Shown: positions 1 to 8,684, counted from the stretch's first letter. The stretch: DNA of 64,000 nt from F1-120-MAGs238 sp964484185 (GCA_964484185.1 CAZAEQ010000001.1:1-64000), one strand, 5' to 3'. A program made the numbers and translations. Notes: generated from the sequence alone by a model not told the origin.

Positions 1-1540
1 TGAGCACCTTCTTGACCTTCTCCACCGGGTAGTCCATGCGCTCGGCGATCTCCTCGGGCGACGGGTCGCGGCCAAGCTCCTGCACCAGGTAGCGCGAGGT
101 GCGGATAAGCTTGTTGATGGTCTCGATCATATGCACCGGGATGCGGATGGTGCGCGCCTGGTCCGCGATGGCGCGGGTGATGGCCTGGCGGATCCACCAT
201 GTGGCGTAGGTGCTGAACTTGTAGCCGCGTTTGTACTCGTATTTGTCGACCGCGCGCATGAGGCCGGTGTTACCTTCCTGAATCACATCCAGGAATGAAA
301 GCCCGCGGTTGCGGTACTTCTTTGCGATTGAGACAACGAGGCGAAGGTTGCCGCCGGAGAGGTCGCGTTTGGCCTGTTCATATTCCCAGAAGACAACGTT
401 GAGCTGTTTGACGTACTGGGAAAGACCTGCGGGTTCTTCCATGACCAGGGCGCGGAGACCATCAAGCTCTTCACGCATCACTGCGACATCGTCGGCGTCG
501 TAACGCTTGGGATTTTTAGCTGCGCGGGCGAGTTCGTGCGTCAGCTCGTTCATTTTCTTATTGACGCTGCGGAGCTTGCGCATGAGCGGGATGATGCGGC
601 CGGTGCGGATGCAGAGTTCTTCGGTGAGCGCTGCGATGTGGTGGCGGCGCGAGGCGATGGTGGCGCGGAAGCGATGCGCATCGGCTTCGCGGCCATCTTT
701 ACGGGCGGTTTCCATCGCTTCCCAATCCTGACGATTGAGGACAAGGAGCTTGTCGATGGTGGGGAGGTTGGATGGAATGCGGCGGGCGAGTTTTTCTTTG
801 TGATTTGGTTCGGCGGTTGAAATCCGCATGGTGCGATCGAAGGGAAGTTCGCCGCTTTGGACCGAGCGGAGAATCTCGACAACCTGACTCACCACGTAGT
901 CGTTTTCAAGACAGCGGCGGCGGAAGATCATCCGGCAGGTTTCGATTTTCTTGGCGAGGCGGACTTCTTCTTCGCGAGTCAAGAGCGGGATGGAACCCAT
1001 CTGCGAGAGATACATCCGGACTGGGTCATCTATGCGGCGTGCGTGCGTTTCTTCAGCGACTTCGGCCAAGTCGCGCCTGAGTGCTTCTTCATCTTCATCG
1101 ATCTCAATTGCGATTTCGATTTTCTCACCGTTCTCGCCCTTGCCATCGCTGAGGCCGTTCATGCGGTGGAAGGCTTTGGTGAGATCACCGTTGCGTTTTT
1201 CGCCACCGGCGACGCTCATGGCGCGGGATGGCTTGGGGAGAATCGCGAGCGTTGCTTCGATATCGATCGGGGGCGCGTTGAGAACGAGGGCCTGGCCGGC
1301 GGCGACGGTGAGATCAGCCGGCTGGGCGGGCAATTCAAGTTTGCGGAGGCGGGCACGGAATTCGAGTTCATCGACGAGGTCGAGGCCAACGCGATCGAGG
1401 GCGACGAGCAGTTCATGAATGCGGTCGGGGTCGACCATTTCATCCGGGAGTGTGTTGTTGAGCTCTTCGTAGCTGAGCCAGCCGCGCTCGCGCGCGTGGT
1501 CGAAGAGGTCTCGTAATGCCGGGTGAAGGTCTTGAATCAC
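1..1540 (-). CDS. rpoD: RNA polymerase primary sigma factor RpoD (partial, 3' end outside window)
   Basis: Housekeeping sigma-70 factor that directs core RNA polymerase to -35/-10 promoters. About 513 residues are visible. Sigma region 1.2 reads DDPVRMYLSQMGSIPLL (about residue 170), and the region 2 core is unmistakable: NLRLVVSIAKKYRNRGLSF, DVIQEGNTGLMRAVDKYEYK and STYATWWIRQAITRAIADQ. Region 3 begins (PSPEEIAERM) before the left edge, so regions 3-4 are missing only because the window ends. I chose the GTG at 1540 because AGGAG lies 7 nt upstream and the protein then begins MIQDLHPALRDLF; no ATG lies in a better place. It sits downstream of dnaG on the same strand, the usual dnaG-rpoD order. 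Family assignment is certain; the start is likely. Confidence 0.97.
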   Translation of the reverse strand, partial: MIQDLHPALRDLFDHARERGWLSYEELNNTLPDEMVDPDRIHELLVALDRVGLDLVDELEFRARLRKLELPAQPADLTVAAGQALVLNAPPIDIEATLAILPKPSRAMSVAGGEKRNGDLTKAFHRMNGLSDGKGENGEKIEIAIEIDEDEEALRRDLAEVAEETHARRIDDPVRMYLSQMGSIPLLTREEEVRLAKKIETCRMIFRRRCLENDYVVSQVVEILRSVQSGELPFDRTMRISTAEPNHKEKLARRIPSNLPTIDKLLVLNRQDWEAMETARKDGREADAHRFRATIASRRHHIAALTEELCIRTGRIIPLMRKLRSVNKKMNELTHELARAAKNPKRYDADDVAVMREELDGLRALVMEEPAGLSQYVKQLNVVFWEYEQAKRDLSGGNLRLVVSIAKKYRNRGLSFLDVIQEGNTGLMRAVDKYEYKRGYKFSTYATWWIRQAITRAIADQARTIRIPVHMIETINKLIRTSRYLVQELGRDPSPEEIAERMDYPVEKVKKVL

Positions 1541-1640
1541 GTTCGACTCCTGAACTTTTGCAGTTCGCTGTTACAGACCATGCGAACCGTCCTTCAACTA
1601 TTTGTGCCAGGCGATCCTGCCTGAGCAACCCAGAACGAGC

Positions 1641-1870
1641 CATCCGTGACTACCGGTATTGTTCCCACGCTCCGCGTGAGAAGCCATTTAATTTTCAGAT
1701 CGTTTTTCAAGGTGCGGGGCGGTTTGATTTGGGGGAATGTGGTTTGTGTGTTGGGTTTGATTGTTGCACCCCTTCAGGGTGCGTTGGTTTTGTTGCTTTC
1801 CGGGGGTGTCGCGAGGCGCTCCACCCCCGGCTACTTACTTTCAGCCCTACGGGCTGGGGAAGTAAGCCGG
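1641..1870. repeat. REP-like cluster of short hairpins between dnaG and rpoD
   Basis: The 338-bp gap between dnaG and rpoD holds no convincing gene but several short palindromes: CACGC-TCC-GCGTG (1666-1678), GCACCC-CTTCA-GGGTGC (1766-1782), CGGGGGTG/CACCCCCG (1801-1808 with 1822-1829) and CAGCCC-TAC-GGGCTG (1842-1856), the last nested in a wider CCGGCT...AGCCGG arm pair (about 1827-1870). Three-base loops recur, as in the cluster at 13256-13339. This resembles dispersed REP-type elements. On the minus-strand transcript these could also act as RNA hairpins between dnaG and rpoD. Function is inferred only. Confidence 0.6.
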
Positions 1871-1878
1871 AAGAAAAT

Positions 1879-3696
1879 TCAGGTGGGGCGTGGTGTTCTC
1901 CTGGGGTCTCTGCCGGTTGTTTGGCGTTGTTGGCGGAGTTGTTTTATTTTTTCCATGGGGTCGTCGGAGATTTCGGCTGGAGTTTCGGCGGCGAGGCGTT
2001 TGCGGGTGTCTGCGAAAAGTGCGGCCAGGCGTTCGGCGTCGTTATCAGTCAGCATTTCTACGCGGCGGGCGAGTGAAACCGCCGCCTGCGCAGATTCGGT
2101 TTGCTGAAGGTGGGTGAGGACAGTCCCCAGAACTGGGTTGTCACCATCTTCGGCAAGGTCGCGGATTGCCTCGACGATGGGGCGGATGAACTGCGAGTTG
2201 TATTCGCGCTGGAGCAGGCCATCTTGTTCGAGGGGTTTGAGTTCAATCCACAACTTGCCGGAATTCAGGATGCAGCCGAGAACGTGTTCGGCGGCGGTGA
2301 AAGTTCTGGCATGATCGGAAATTTCGACTGGGCTCTCGGCGGTCTGGAAGCGCGATGCATCGCGGCCTTTGGGCATGGCGGCGAGGATTGCCTGCGTTGA
2401 AAGACCGGTCACCTCGGCGAGCTGCTTGAGGATGAGTTGCTTGCGGGTTGGGTGCGCATCGTTCCAGCCGAGTTCAGCGAGCTTGCCCAGGTCTTCGCGG
2501 AGTGCGCGTTCGAGTGCAGCGGGGCCGGCACCTTTGACGCGATCGCGAAGGCGCTGGTAGCGATACTTCAGGAGCGGAGTTGATTCGGCGAGAGCGCGAG
2601 TCAGGAGTTCTTTGCCGCCTTCGCGTTTCAGGAGTTCATCGGGGTCTTTGGCATCGGTGACGCGTGCGAGTGTGGCGATCGAGACATCGATGGATTCTTT
2701 GAAGAAGACATCGAATGCGCGGTCGGCGGCTTTCTGGCCCGCATCATCACCGTCAAAGAGCAGGACGATTTCATCGGCGATGAGGCGAAGTTCGCGGGCG
2801 TGTTGAATCGTGAGCGCGGTGCCGAGTGTGGCAACGACGTTGGTGAAACCGGCCTGGTGGCAGGCGATGACATCCATGTAGCCTTCAACCACAACAATGC
2901 GGCGGGATTTCATGGCGAGGGCGCGGGCCTGGGGGAGTGCGTAGAGCGTTGCGCCTTTGTTGAAGAGAGGAGATTCGGGGGAGTTGAGGTATTTGGGGGT
3001 GTCGTCGGGGTTGATGATGCGGCCGCCAAATGCGACGACTCGCGCGGTTTTGTCCTGAATCGGGAACATGAGGCGGTTGCGGAAGGAGTCGTAGTAGCCA
3101 TCGCCGGTCTCGCGGCGTTTGAGCAGGCCCGCATCGACGAAGGGTTGAATCTCGAGCTTGGCGGCCTGAATCGCCAGGAGCAAACCATCCCAGCGATCGG
3201 GACCAGCGCCCACGGCGAAGCCGGAGACGGCAGCGGAAGAGATGCCACGTTTTTCGATGACTGCTCGGGCGGCAGCGCCGTGGTCGAGACTGAGGATTTT
3301 CTGGAAGAAGCTCGCGGCGAAGGCGTTGGCGAAGAGGAGGTCCTGGCGCGAGGTGCGTGGGCCATCTGAATCATGAGACTCGCTACCGCCGCCGCGCGGG
3401 CGGAAAGGAGTGAGTTTGATGTTGGCTTTTTCAGCGAGGTAGCGGATAGCTTCGCCGAAATCCATGGAGTGGTATTTCTGGACGAAGGTGTAGACGTTGC
3501 CGCCGGTGCCGCAGACAAAGCAGTGGAAGATGCCTTTTGCGGGGATGACGTTCATTGACGGTTTGTGGTCATCATGAAACGGGCAGAGGCCGACGAGTTC
3601 GCGGCCTTTGGATTTCAAGTTGACGACTTCGCCGACGACCCGTTCGATGGGGTTGGCTTCGCGCACGCGGAGGATGTCGTCATTTGGAGTTGTCAT
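1879..3696 (-). CDS. dnaG: DNA primase DnaG
   Basis: Synthesises RNA primers for DNA replication. The N-terminal CHC2-type zinc finger is visible (CPFHDDHKPSM, then FHCFVCGTGGN, about residues 38-70), followed by the catalytic core with the Toprim motifs VVVEGYMDVIACHQAGF and IVLLFDGDDAGQKAA, and a C-terminal helicase-interaction-like region. About 605 residues, a normal length. I start at the ATG at 3696 (MTTPNDDILRVREAN); an in-frame ATG ten codons upstream would add MPSAQCPYPP, which is encoded by a short intergenic repeat and is unlikely to be real. Neither start has a clear ribosome-binding site. The gene precedes rpoD on the same strand. Confidence 0.97.
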   Translation of the reverse strand: MTTPNDDILRVREANPIERVVGEVVNLKSKGRELVGLCPFHDDHKPSMNVIPAKGIFHCFVCGTGGNVYTFVQKYHSMDFGEAIRYLAEKANIKLTPFRPRGGGSESHDSDGPRTSRQDLLFANAFAASFFQKILSLDHGAAARAVIEKRGISSAAVSGFAVGAGPDRWDGLLLAIQAAKLEIQPFVDAGLLKRRETGDGYYDSFRNRLMFPIQDKTARVVAFGGRIINPDDTPKYLNSPESPLFNKGATLYALPQARALAMKSRRIVVVEGYMDVIACHQAGFTNVVATLGTALTIQHARELRLIADEIVLLFDGDDAGQKAADRAFDVFFKESIDVSIATLARVTDAKDPDELLKREGGKELLTRALAESTPLLKYRYQRLRDRVKGAGPAALERALREDLGKLAELGWNDAHPTRKQLILKQLAEVTGLSTQAILAAMPKGRDASRFQTAESPVEISDHARTFTAAEHVLGCILNSGKLWIELKPLEQDGLLQREYNSQFIRPIVEAIRDLAEDGDNPVLGTVLTHLQQTESAQAAVSLARRVEMLTDNDAERLAALFADTRKRLAAETPAEISDDPMEKIKQLRQQRQTTGRDPRRTPRPT

Positions 3697-3702
3697 GGGC
3701 GG

Positions 3703-3735
3703 ATACGGGCACTGGGCACTAGGCACTTGGCACTA
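3703..3735. repeat. Short GGCACTAGG-type tandem repeat upstream of dnaG
   Basis: Imperfect tandem copies of a 9-10 nt unit (GGGCACTGG, GCACTAGGCA, TTGGCACTAG) lie directly upstream of the dnaG start. The reverse complement (CCTAGTGCC repeated) occurs again at 56873-56900 in front of the glycosyltransferase gene. This looks like a small dispersed repeat rather than an operator, since the two downstream genes are unrelated. Confidence 0.45.
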
Positions 3736-3901
3736 GGGAAAGCAGAAGATTGCAGGAACGGCGAACGGTGTCATTTAACGCAGAGGGGGAAGAGGTCGGA
3801 AAGAGGACGCGGAGGAAGGCGGGAAACATTCTAAAAGGCAGGATTTGAGATTTCAGATTTGAGAGTTGGAGGGGAATGAGTCGTTTGGAGGAGGGGGCGG
3901 C

Positions 3902-4077
3902 GTTTTTGGGTCAGAATTGAAAGGTGATCATTTCATTTCAAAGGTGATCATTTGTTTTGATGATCATCTGATCATCTTTCGTTTTTAGGTCAAAAACGAA
4001 AGGTGCTCACTTTTTTCAAAGGTGCTCACTTTTTTGGTGAGCATCTGAGCATCTTTTGTTTTTGAGTCAAAAACGAG
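3902..4077. repeat. Two tandem structured repeats with compensatory differences
   Basis: Two ~77-80 bp units (about 3902-3980 and 3981-4057) followed by a partial third (4058-4077). Each unit begins GTTTTT...AAAAAC-like, then carries two copies of AAAGGTGxTCA and two inverted partners. In unit 1 the boxes are GGTGATCA (twice) pairing with TGATCATC (twice); in unit 2 they are GGTGCTCA (twice) pairing with TGAGCATC (twice). The A-to-C change in the left boxes is matched by T-to-G in the right boxes, so pairing is kept within each unit. The junction hairpin CTTTCGTTTTT-aggtc-AAAAACGAAAG (3976-4002) is a perfect 11-bp stem. No coding potential is apparent. It lies between the divergent dnaG and pseudopilin genes. 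Confidence 0.8.
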
Positions 4078-4868
4078 GGTGTCGATCCCAAGGGGTGAGA
4101 GAGTGGGGGACGAGCGCATGTGTGCGGCGGCGTGTCTTGACATGGGTGGGTTTTCCTATTCTGAAGGTATCATCTATATAGCTTGCGGCAAGGAAACTGA
4201 GTTTGCGCGGGCGGGACCTTTGGGAGTTATCTGGTTAGTGGACGGAGCAATAGATAATTGAAAATGGAGAATGGGAAATGGAAGCAAATAGCAGAGCGGG
4301 TGTTTGATTGTGTGATAGGTTCATATACGGTATGGTACCATACACGTAGCGGTTGTCAAGTATGGTGTTTGATCTTATTCGTTGCGCACATTTCGCGCTT
4401 TGTGGAAGAATTAGGCGGATCAAGTAATACGGGCTGTGGTTTTGGCTCGTATATATGGGTGTATGGTTAAGAGAATCATGCATCCGCGCGCGATGGCGGT
4501 GCGAATCTTGTGGGGTCCGGCTATAGAGCCCGGACGGGGTTCTGGGGCCTATGTTTTGGCCGCGGGGCTTGACGGGAAGGCGAAAAGCTGCTCTAGTATG
4601 CATGTCGGGCGGAAAGAAGCCCGGGCAATGCGGTACAGAGTTCGCTGCGAAGAGTTTTCGAAAGCTGCGTGTGTGTTGCAGCGATATGAAGATTCGGCGA
4701 AGTTTGAGCGCAGAGCTGTTCTGGCAACTGCGGGAGTTTGTGAAAGGCAATGGACGAACTAGACCTTGTGTGTGATGTGAATCATGCGTGGGTTATTGAA
4801 ATGGTGATTGGGAATTTGGCCATAGAACTTTCAGGGAACTGGAAGAAGTCGAATACGAAAGGGAAAAC
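4078..4868. other. Gene-poor region upstream of the pseudopilin array
   Basis: About 790 bp without a reading frame I can support on either strand; the open frames present have no ribosome-binding site and low-complexity or implausible composition. It contains a 14-bp perfect palindrome (4330-4343), a GTCCGG/CCGGAC hairpin with a 9-nt loop (4515-4535), and TTGACA (4137-4142) and TTGACG (about 4568) boxes without well-spaced -10 partners. It probably holds the promoter and long 5' leader of the first pseudopilin gene, but I cannot place the start of transcription. Confidence 0.5.
4330..4343. promoter_or_regulatory. 14-bp perfect palindrome, possible operator
   Basis: GTATGGTACCATAC is perfectly self-complementary, and a further half-site-like GTATGGTG follows at about 4360. 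It stands alone in non-coding DNA about 530 bp before the first pseudopilin gene. A dimeric regulator site is a reasonable guess; no regulator can be named. Confidence 0.35.
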
Positions 4869-5861
4869 ATGTTTGGAATATTGAGGAAGCACGGTCGTTT
4901 GGAGCGAAGCAGTTCAGGGCGCGGCTTTACGCTGATTGAACTGCTGGTCGTCATTGCGATCATCGCATTGTTGATTTCGATTTTGCTTCCAGCCCTGGGC
5001 CGGGCACGCAAAGCAGCGTGGCAGACGATCAGCCTGCAGAACCTGAGCCAGATTGGCCGCGGCGTTGCTCAGTATCAGAATGAGTGGAAGAACTATCTTC
5101 CGTTCTTCGCGAATTTCGGCGCAGTCAATGGACGGTCGGTCTGGGGCGGCGGGACCACTCGCGTTCCATCTACCGCCAACGCGACCGGGATTGCAACATG
5201 GTTCTCGTTTGGCAAGAACTGCTCTGGTGATGGATTCTGGGGCGGCAACGCTGGCGGACTCTTTGATATTCCAGCATCTGAACGCCCGTTGAATCAGTAT
5301 CTTGGCGCAGACAGCATTGAACCACCACCGACGTTGAACAACAAGTTTGCGCCAACAGGCGCTCGCCCGAAGTTTGAAATGGGTGTCTGCAAGGACCCCA
5401 GCGACAAGATTGGGCATCAGCGCAACTGGCCGCTGGCAAACAACACAGCGAATCCGCCTGTGAACCTTTCGTGCTATGACGATGTTGGCACCTCGTACCA
5501 GACTCAGCTCGCATTCTTCTTCCAGTCAATGGCTGGACCACCAGCGTTGCCATTCTCGAACGCATTCCGCGCGGGCATGGAAAAGATGCGCATTGGCGAT
5601 ACGTTCCAACCAGCAAAGATGGTGTATGCGCACGATGAGACCGCCGATCTCGTGATCAACGCTGGTGTGGCAGTCACTCCTGCGGAGCCTGTGATTGTCA
5701 ACGGCTACGGCGATATCGAAAAATCAAACATGTTGTTCTACGATGGTCACGCTGTGTACATCAAGGTGTTGCGTGGTGGCCAGGGCGTGCTGTATGACAC
5801 GAATGGTCGTCCAAAGCAGGCCTATGTGAACGATGCGTATCACATGATCTTTGCTCCATGA
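4869..5861 (+). CDS. Pseudopilin-like protein, copy 1 (prepilin-type N-terminus)
   Basis: 330 residues. The N-terminus carries a prepilin peptidase/methylation motif (GRGFTLIELLVVIAIIALL, about residues 17-36), the hydrophobic helix that enters a type II secretion or type IV pilus-like fibre, followed by NLSQIGRGVAQYQNEWKNY and a C-terminal NMLFYDGHAVYIKV, the 'DGH' signature typical of planctomycete pseudopilins. AGGG lies just upstream of the ATG. It is the first of four tandem paralogues with closely similar length and order of motifs. An intrinsic terminator follows at 5890, so it is probably a separate transcript. The specific role (fibre subunit or secreted carrier) is unknown. Confidence 0.9.
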   Translation: MFGILRKHGRLERSSSGRGFTLIELLVVIAIIALLISILLPALGRARKAAWQTISLQNLSQIGRGVAQYQNEWKNYLPFFANFGAVNGRSVWGGGTTRVPSTANATGIATWFSFGKNCSGDGFWGGNAGGLFDIPASERPLNQYLGADSIEPPPTLNNKFAPTGARPKFEMGVCKDPSDKIGHQRNWPLANNTANPPVNLSCYDDVGTSYQTQLAFFFQSMAGPPALPFSNAFRAGMEKMRIGDTFQPAKMVYAHDETADLVINAGVAVTPAEPVIVNGYGDIEKSNMLFYDGHAVYIKVLRGGQGVLYDTNGRPKQAYVNDAYHMIFAP

Positions 5862-5889
5862 TCTGATCAGGACCTGGAAAGCACATTGA

Positions 5890-5916
5890 GGGGCCGCAAG
5901 GCCCCTTTTTCTTTTT
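5890..5916 (+). terminator. Intrinsic terminator after pseudopilin copy 1
   Basis: GGGGCC-GCAA-GGCCCC stem-loop (5890-5905) followed directly by TTTTTCTTTTTT, 28 bp after the copy 1 stop codon. Confidence 0.9.
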
Positions 5917-5976
5917 TGTTTATTTTAGAGTGCGTCGCTTCTGGTCTGTGGGTCCTGGCAAGCCAGATAAGGACGT

Positions 5977-6005
5977 TTGCTATTGTGCTCGAATTGTGGT
6001 CTAAT
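5977..6005 (+). promoter_or_regulatory. Sigma-70-type promoter of pseudopilin copy 2
   Basis: TTGCTA at 5977-5982, a 17-nt spacer and TCTAAT at 6000-6005. The identical arrangement, TTGCTA-N17-TCTAAT with a similar spacer ending (GAATTGTGG here, GAATTATGG there), precedes copy 3. Conservation between duplicated copies supports a real promoter. It lies 69 bp before the chosen ATG. Confidence 0.7.
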
Positions 6006-6074
6006 AGACGAGAAGTGATTAAAGTGGTCGTCGCGGAAAGTAATAGACAGGCAGTGTTTGAAAAGGGGTATTTC

Positions 6075-7046
6075 ATGGTTCTTAGACGTCAGAGCAATCG
6101 GCATCATGACCGCGGCTTCACATTGATCGAACTGCTTGTTGTAATCGCGATCATCGCGCTATTGATTTCAATTCTGTTACCCGCGATTGGCAAGGCCAGG
6201 AAGTCAGCGTGGCAGCTTGTGAGTTTGCAGAACTTGAGCCAGATTGGTCGCGGTGTGGCGCAGTATCAGAATGAGCATAAGAACTACATGCCATATTTTA
6301 CAAACTGGGGAACATCTAACGGTTCTGAGCTGTGGGCTGGTGGGACAAAGCGCGTGCCGCGGAATCAGGGATCAAATGCCACGGCGACCTGGTTTGCATT
6401 TGGCAAGAACTGCGATGCGTACTGGGCGAACGGACCGTTTGATATTCCGGCCTCGGAGCGCCCGCTGAATCAGTACTTGGGCGCGGATTCGGTTGAAGTC
6501 CCCAATCAACTAAACAACCGATTAGGCCCAACATTCGATCGGTCAAAGTTCCAGATGATGGTGTGTAAGGATCCGAGCGACAAGATCACGCATCAGCGGT
6601 CATGGCCGCTGGCGGCAAATGATCCGGCGGTCCCTGCAGGCAGCCGAACCAACATGTCTGCCTATGAGGATTGTGGATCGTCGTATCAGTTCCAGATTGC
6701 GTGGATGCTGCAGGTTGCTTCCGGTGGATTTGGTCCGGCGTACAGGTTTGGGATGGAGCGCATGAGGGTTGCGGATACGTACAGGCCCAGTCAGATGGTG
6801 TATGCGAACGATGAGTATGCTGATATTGTCGTGAACCTCGCGAGCGCAACAGCGAATCCGATCAAGAACGGGTATGGCGATCCCAACAAGTCGAACATGC
6901 TTTTCTATGATGGCCATGCGAAGTATCTGACGGTGTATCCGGGCGGCGGCGGCTATAACCAGGGGATTTACAACCCGGATGGAACGGTGAAGCAGGCGTA
7001 CGGGAATGACTCATATTGGCTGGTTTTTCCTGATCTGCGGCAATAA
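6075..7046 (+). CDS. Pseudopilin-like protein, copy 2
   Basis: 323 residues starting MVLRRQSNRHHDRGFTLIELL. The ATG at 6075 follows AAAAGGGG with good spacing and gives the same distance to the prepilin motif as in the paralogues; the open frame extends upstream but across the promoter. Same plan as copy 1: hydrophobic N-terminal helix, LQNLSQIGRGVAQYQNE, FDIPASERPLNQYLGADS, a CKDPSDK segment and NMLFYDGHAKYL near the C-terminus. It ends with TAA. The single conserved Cys in CKDPSD recurs in copies 1-3 and, as CRDPSD, in the split fourth copy. Confidence 0.9.
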   Translation: MVLRRQSNRHHDRGFTLIELLVVIAIIALLISILLPAIGKARKSAWQLVSLQNLSQIGRGVAQYQNEHKNYMPYFTNWGTSNGSELWAGGTKRVPRNQGSNATATWFAFGKNCDAYWANGPFDIPASERPLNQYLGADSVEVPNQLNNRLGPTFDRSKFQMMVCKDPSDKITHQRSWPLAANDPAVPAGSRTNMSAYEDCGSSYQFQIAWMLQVASGGFGPAYRFGMERMRVADTYRPSQMVYANDEYADIVVNLASATANPIKNGYGDPNKSNMLFYDGHAKYLTVYPGGGGYNQGIYNPDGTVKQAYGNDSYWLVFPDLRQ

Positions 7047-7113
7047 GCAGTTGTAGCGGCTGCGAACGAATTGCAAACCTGGTTTGAGGGAAGATTGCTG
7101 CGGCGGTCTGCAG

Positions 7114-7142
7114 TTGCTATTCGCGTTGAATTATGGTCTAAT
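7114..7142 (+). promoter_or_regulatory. Sigma-70-type promoter of pseudopilin copy 3
   Basis: TTGCTA at 7114-7119, 17-nt spacer, TCTAAT at 7137-7142; the same boxes and spacing as the copy 2 promoter. It lies 69 bp before the ATG of copy 3, the same distance as in copy 2, so promoter and leader were duplicated together with the gene. Confidence 0.7.
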
Positions 7143-7211
7143 GTTGGGGTAGTGGTAAGACCGGCATTCGTCGGCGGCTGGATCGGTACGAAAATTCGAA
7201 AGGGGAGTTTC

Positions 7212-8189
7212 ATGGCTCTTCGGAATACACGCACGCGGAACGGGTTCACACTCATTGAACTGCTGGTGGTAATTGCTGTCATTGCGTTGTTGATTGCGAT
7301 TTTGCTGCCTGCGCTGGGCAAGGCGAGGAAGAGCGCGTGGCAGATGGTGAGCCTGCAGAATTTGAGTCAGATTGGGCGCGGCGTGGGGCAATATCAGAAT
7401 GAATGGAAAAGCTACATGCCGCAGTTTGCGAACTGGGGGCAGGTGAACGGCAGGTATGTGTGGGCAGGAGCCGGGGAACGGTTGCCGCCAAACCAGTCGA
7501 CAACGGGCTGGATATCGACGTGGCTTTCGTTTGGAAAGAACTGTGATCCCTATTGGGCGACTGCGCCGTACAACGAAATAGACATGCCAGCGGCATATCG
7601 GCCGCTGAATCCTTACATTGGATATGACAATTTAGAGGGACCGGGGACGCTGAATAATTCGTGGGGCGTGTCTCGGCCGAAGATCAAGATTGAGGTCTGC
7701 AAGGATCCGAGTGACAAGATTACATATCAGCGGCCGAGCGCTGGGACGTTCCCCGCGCCGACGCTGAATGTGAGCAGTTACGACGACGTGGGGACTTCGT
7801 ATCACACGCAGATTGCGTGGTTGACACAGGTGAACCGCTCGGGCGTGACCGGCGGCAATTGGCGAAATGCATTCAGGTTCGGGATGGAACGTATGAAGGT
7901 TGCGGATACGTTCAGGCCATCACAGATGGTGTATGCGAATGATCAATATGCAGATGTGGTGATCAATGTTCCAGAGACCGGATTGACGGATGCGCAACGG
8001 CGTGCACAGATCAACGGGTATGGAGATGCACGCAGGGCATGCATGTTGTTCTTTGATGGGCACGCATCCTACTTAGAGGTGTATGGCGGCGGCGATGGCG
8101 GGAATATCTATAATCCCGATGGGACGATCAAGAGAGCGTTCCACAATGATCGGTATTCGATGGTGTTCCCGGATTTGCGGCAGCCGTGA
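7212..8189 (+). CDS. Pseudopilin-like protein, copy 3
   Basis: 325 residues starting MALRNTRTRNGFTLIELL. The ATG follows AAAGGGGAGTTTC, nearly the same leader as copy 2. The prepilin-type helix, SLQNLSQIGRGVGQYQNEWK, a VCKDPSDK segment and CMLFFDGHASYLEV are all present. Copy 4 starts only 43 bp after its stop with no obvious promoter, so copies 3 and 4 were probably one transcript before the insertion. Function as for the other copies: a predicted inner-membrane/fibre pseudopilin. Confidence 0.9.
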   Translation: MALRNTRTRNGFTLIELLVVIAVIALLIAILLPALGKARKSAWQMVSLQNLSQIGRGVGQYQNEWKSYMPQFANWGQVNGRYVWAGAGERLPPNQSTTGWISTWLSFGKNCDPYWATAPYNEIDMPAAYRPLNPYIGYDNLEGPGTLNNSWGVSRPKIKIEVCKDPSDKITYQRPSAGTFPAPTLNVSSYDDVGTSYHTQIAWLTQVNRSGVTGGNWRNAFRFGMERMKVADTFRPSQMVYANDQYADVVINVPETGLTDAQRRAQINGYGDARRACMLFFDGHASYLEVYGGGDGGNIYNPDGTIKRAFHNDRYSMVFPDLRQP

Positions 8190-8232
8190 AGTTCTGGGGC
8201 TTTTGCGGAATTGCAAGATAAAGGGGATGGAT

Positions 8233-8659
8233 ATGGCTCTTTTAAGTGCAGAAAAACGGCGCGGGTTCACACTTATTGAACTGCTGGTGGTGATTGCTGT
8301 CATTGCGTTGTTGATTGCGATTCTGCTGCCGGCGCTGGGGAAGGCCAGGAAGAGCGCGTGGCAGACGATCAGTCTGCAGAATTTGAGCCAGATCGGCCGT
8401 GGTCAGGCGCAGTATGTGAACGACTGGAAGAGTTTCCAGCCGTTTTTCATGACATGGTCGCTGCTGAATGGCCGGGAGATTTGGGGAGGCTGGCGGGATT
8501 CGTACAATAATGCGCCAGCGCGAATTCCTGCGAATCACACAGTGCGCGGGTATGCGACGTGGTTTGCATTTGGCAAGAATTGCGACGCACGGTGGGTGTC
8601 GGGCGGAAATGCGGCGGGGGGAATATTTGATGTTCCGGCATCGGAGCGGCCGCTGAATC
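8233..8659 (+). pseudogene. Pseudopilin copy 4, 5' part (interrupted by IS1595 element)
   Basis: Starts MALLSAEKRRGFTLIELL at the ATG at 8233 (AAGGGG 6 nt upstream) and runs to FDVPASERPLN before the mobile element begins at 8660. The frame continues into the element and stops at 8724, giving a 163-residue truncated product that keeps the prepilin helix but loses the 'DGH' tail. Joining 8659 to 12128, removing the element and one target copy, restores an uninterrupted 323-codon gene through a CAG codon at the junction (RPLN-QYLDSD, as in copies 1 and 2). No other damage is seen, so the insertion is recent. Confidence 0.92.
8652..8659. repeat. Left 8-bp target-site duplication
   Basis: GCTGAATC, repeated exactly at 12120-12127. 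An 8-bp duplication is the usual size for the IS1595 family. Confidence 0.93.
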
Positions 8660-8684
8660 CGGGGGTATGTAGTACACGCAACCC
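8660..8684 (+). repeat. Left terminal inverted repeat of the element
   Basis: CGGGGGTATG-N6-ACGCAACCC. The reverse complement of 12095-12119 has the same outer 10 and inner 9 bases with a different central 6. Two-block conservation suggests separate cleavage and transposase-binding parts. Confidence 0.9.

Noticed and set aside
3902..4077. CRISPR array
   Set aside because: Only two units with internal inverted repeats and no unique spacers; no cas genes.
4137..4142. TTGACA box as a promoter for the pilin array
   Set aside because: No -10 box at acceptable spacing, and over 700 bp from the first gene.
4235..4750. 171-residue open frame on the minus strand
   Set aside because: No ribosome-binding site, odd composition (many His, Ser, Arg, Tyr) and overlap with hairpins and a palindrome; not coding in my judgement.
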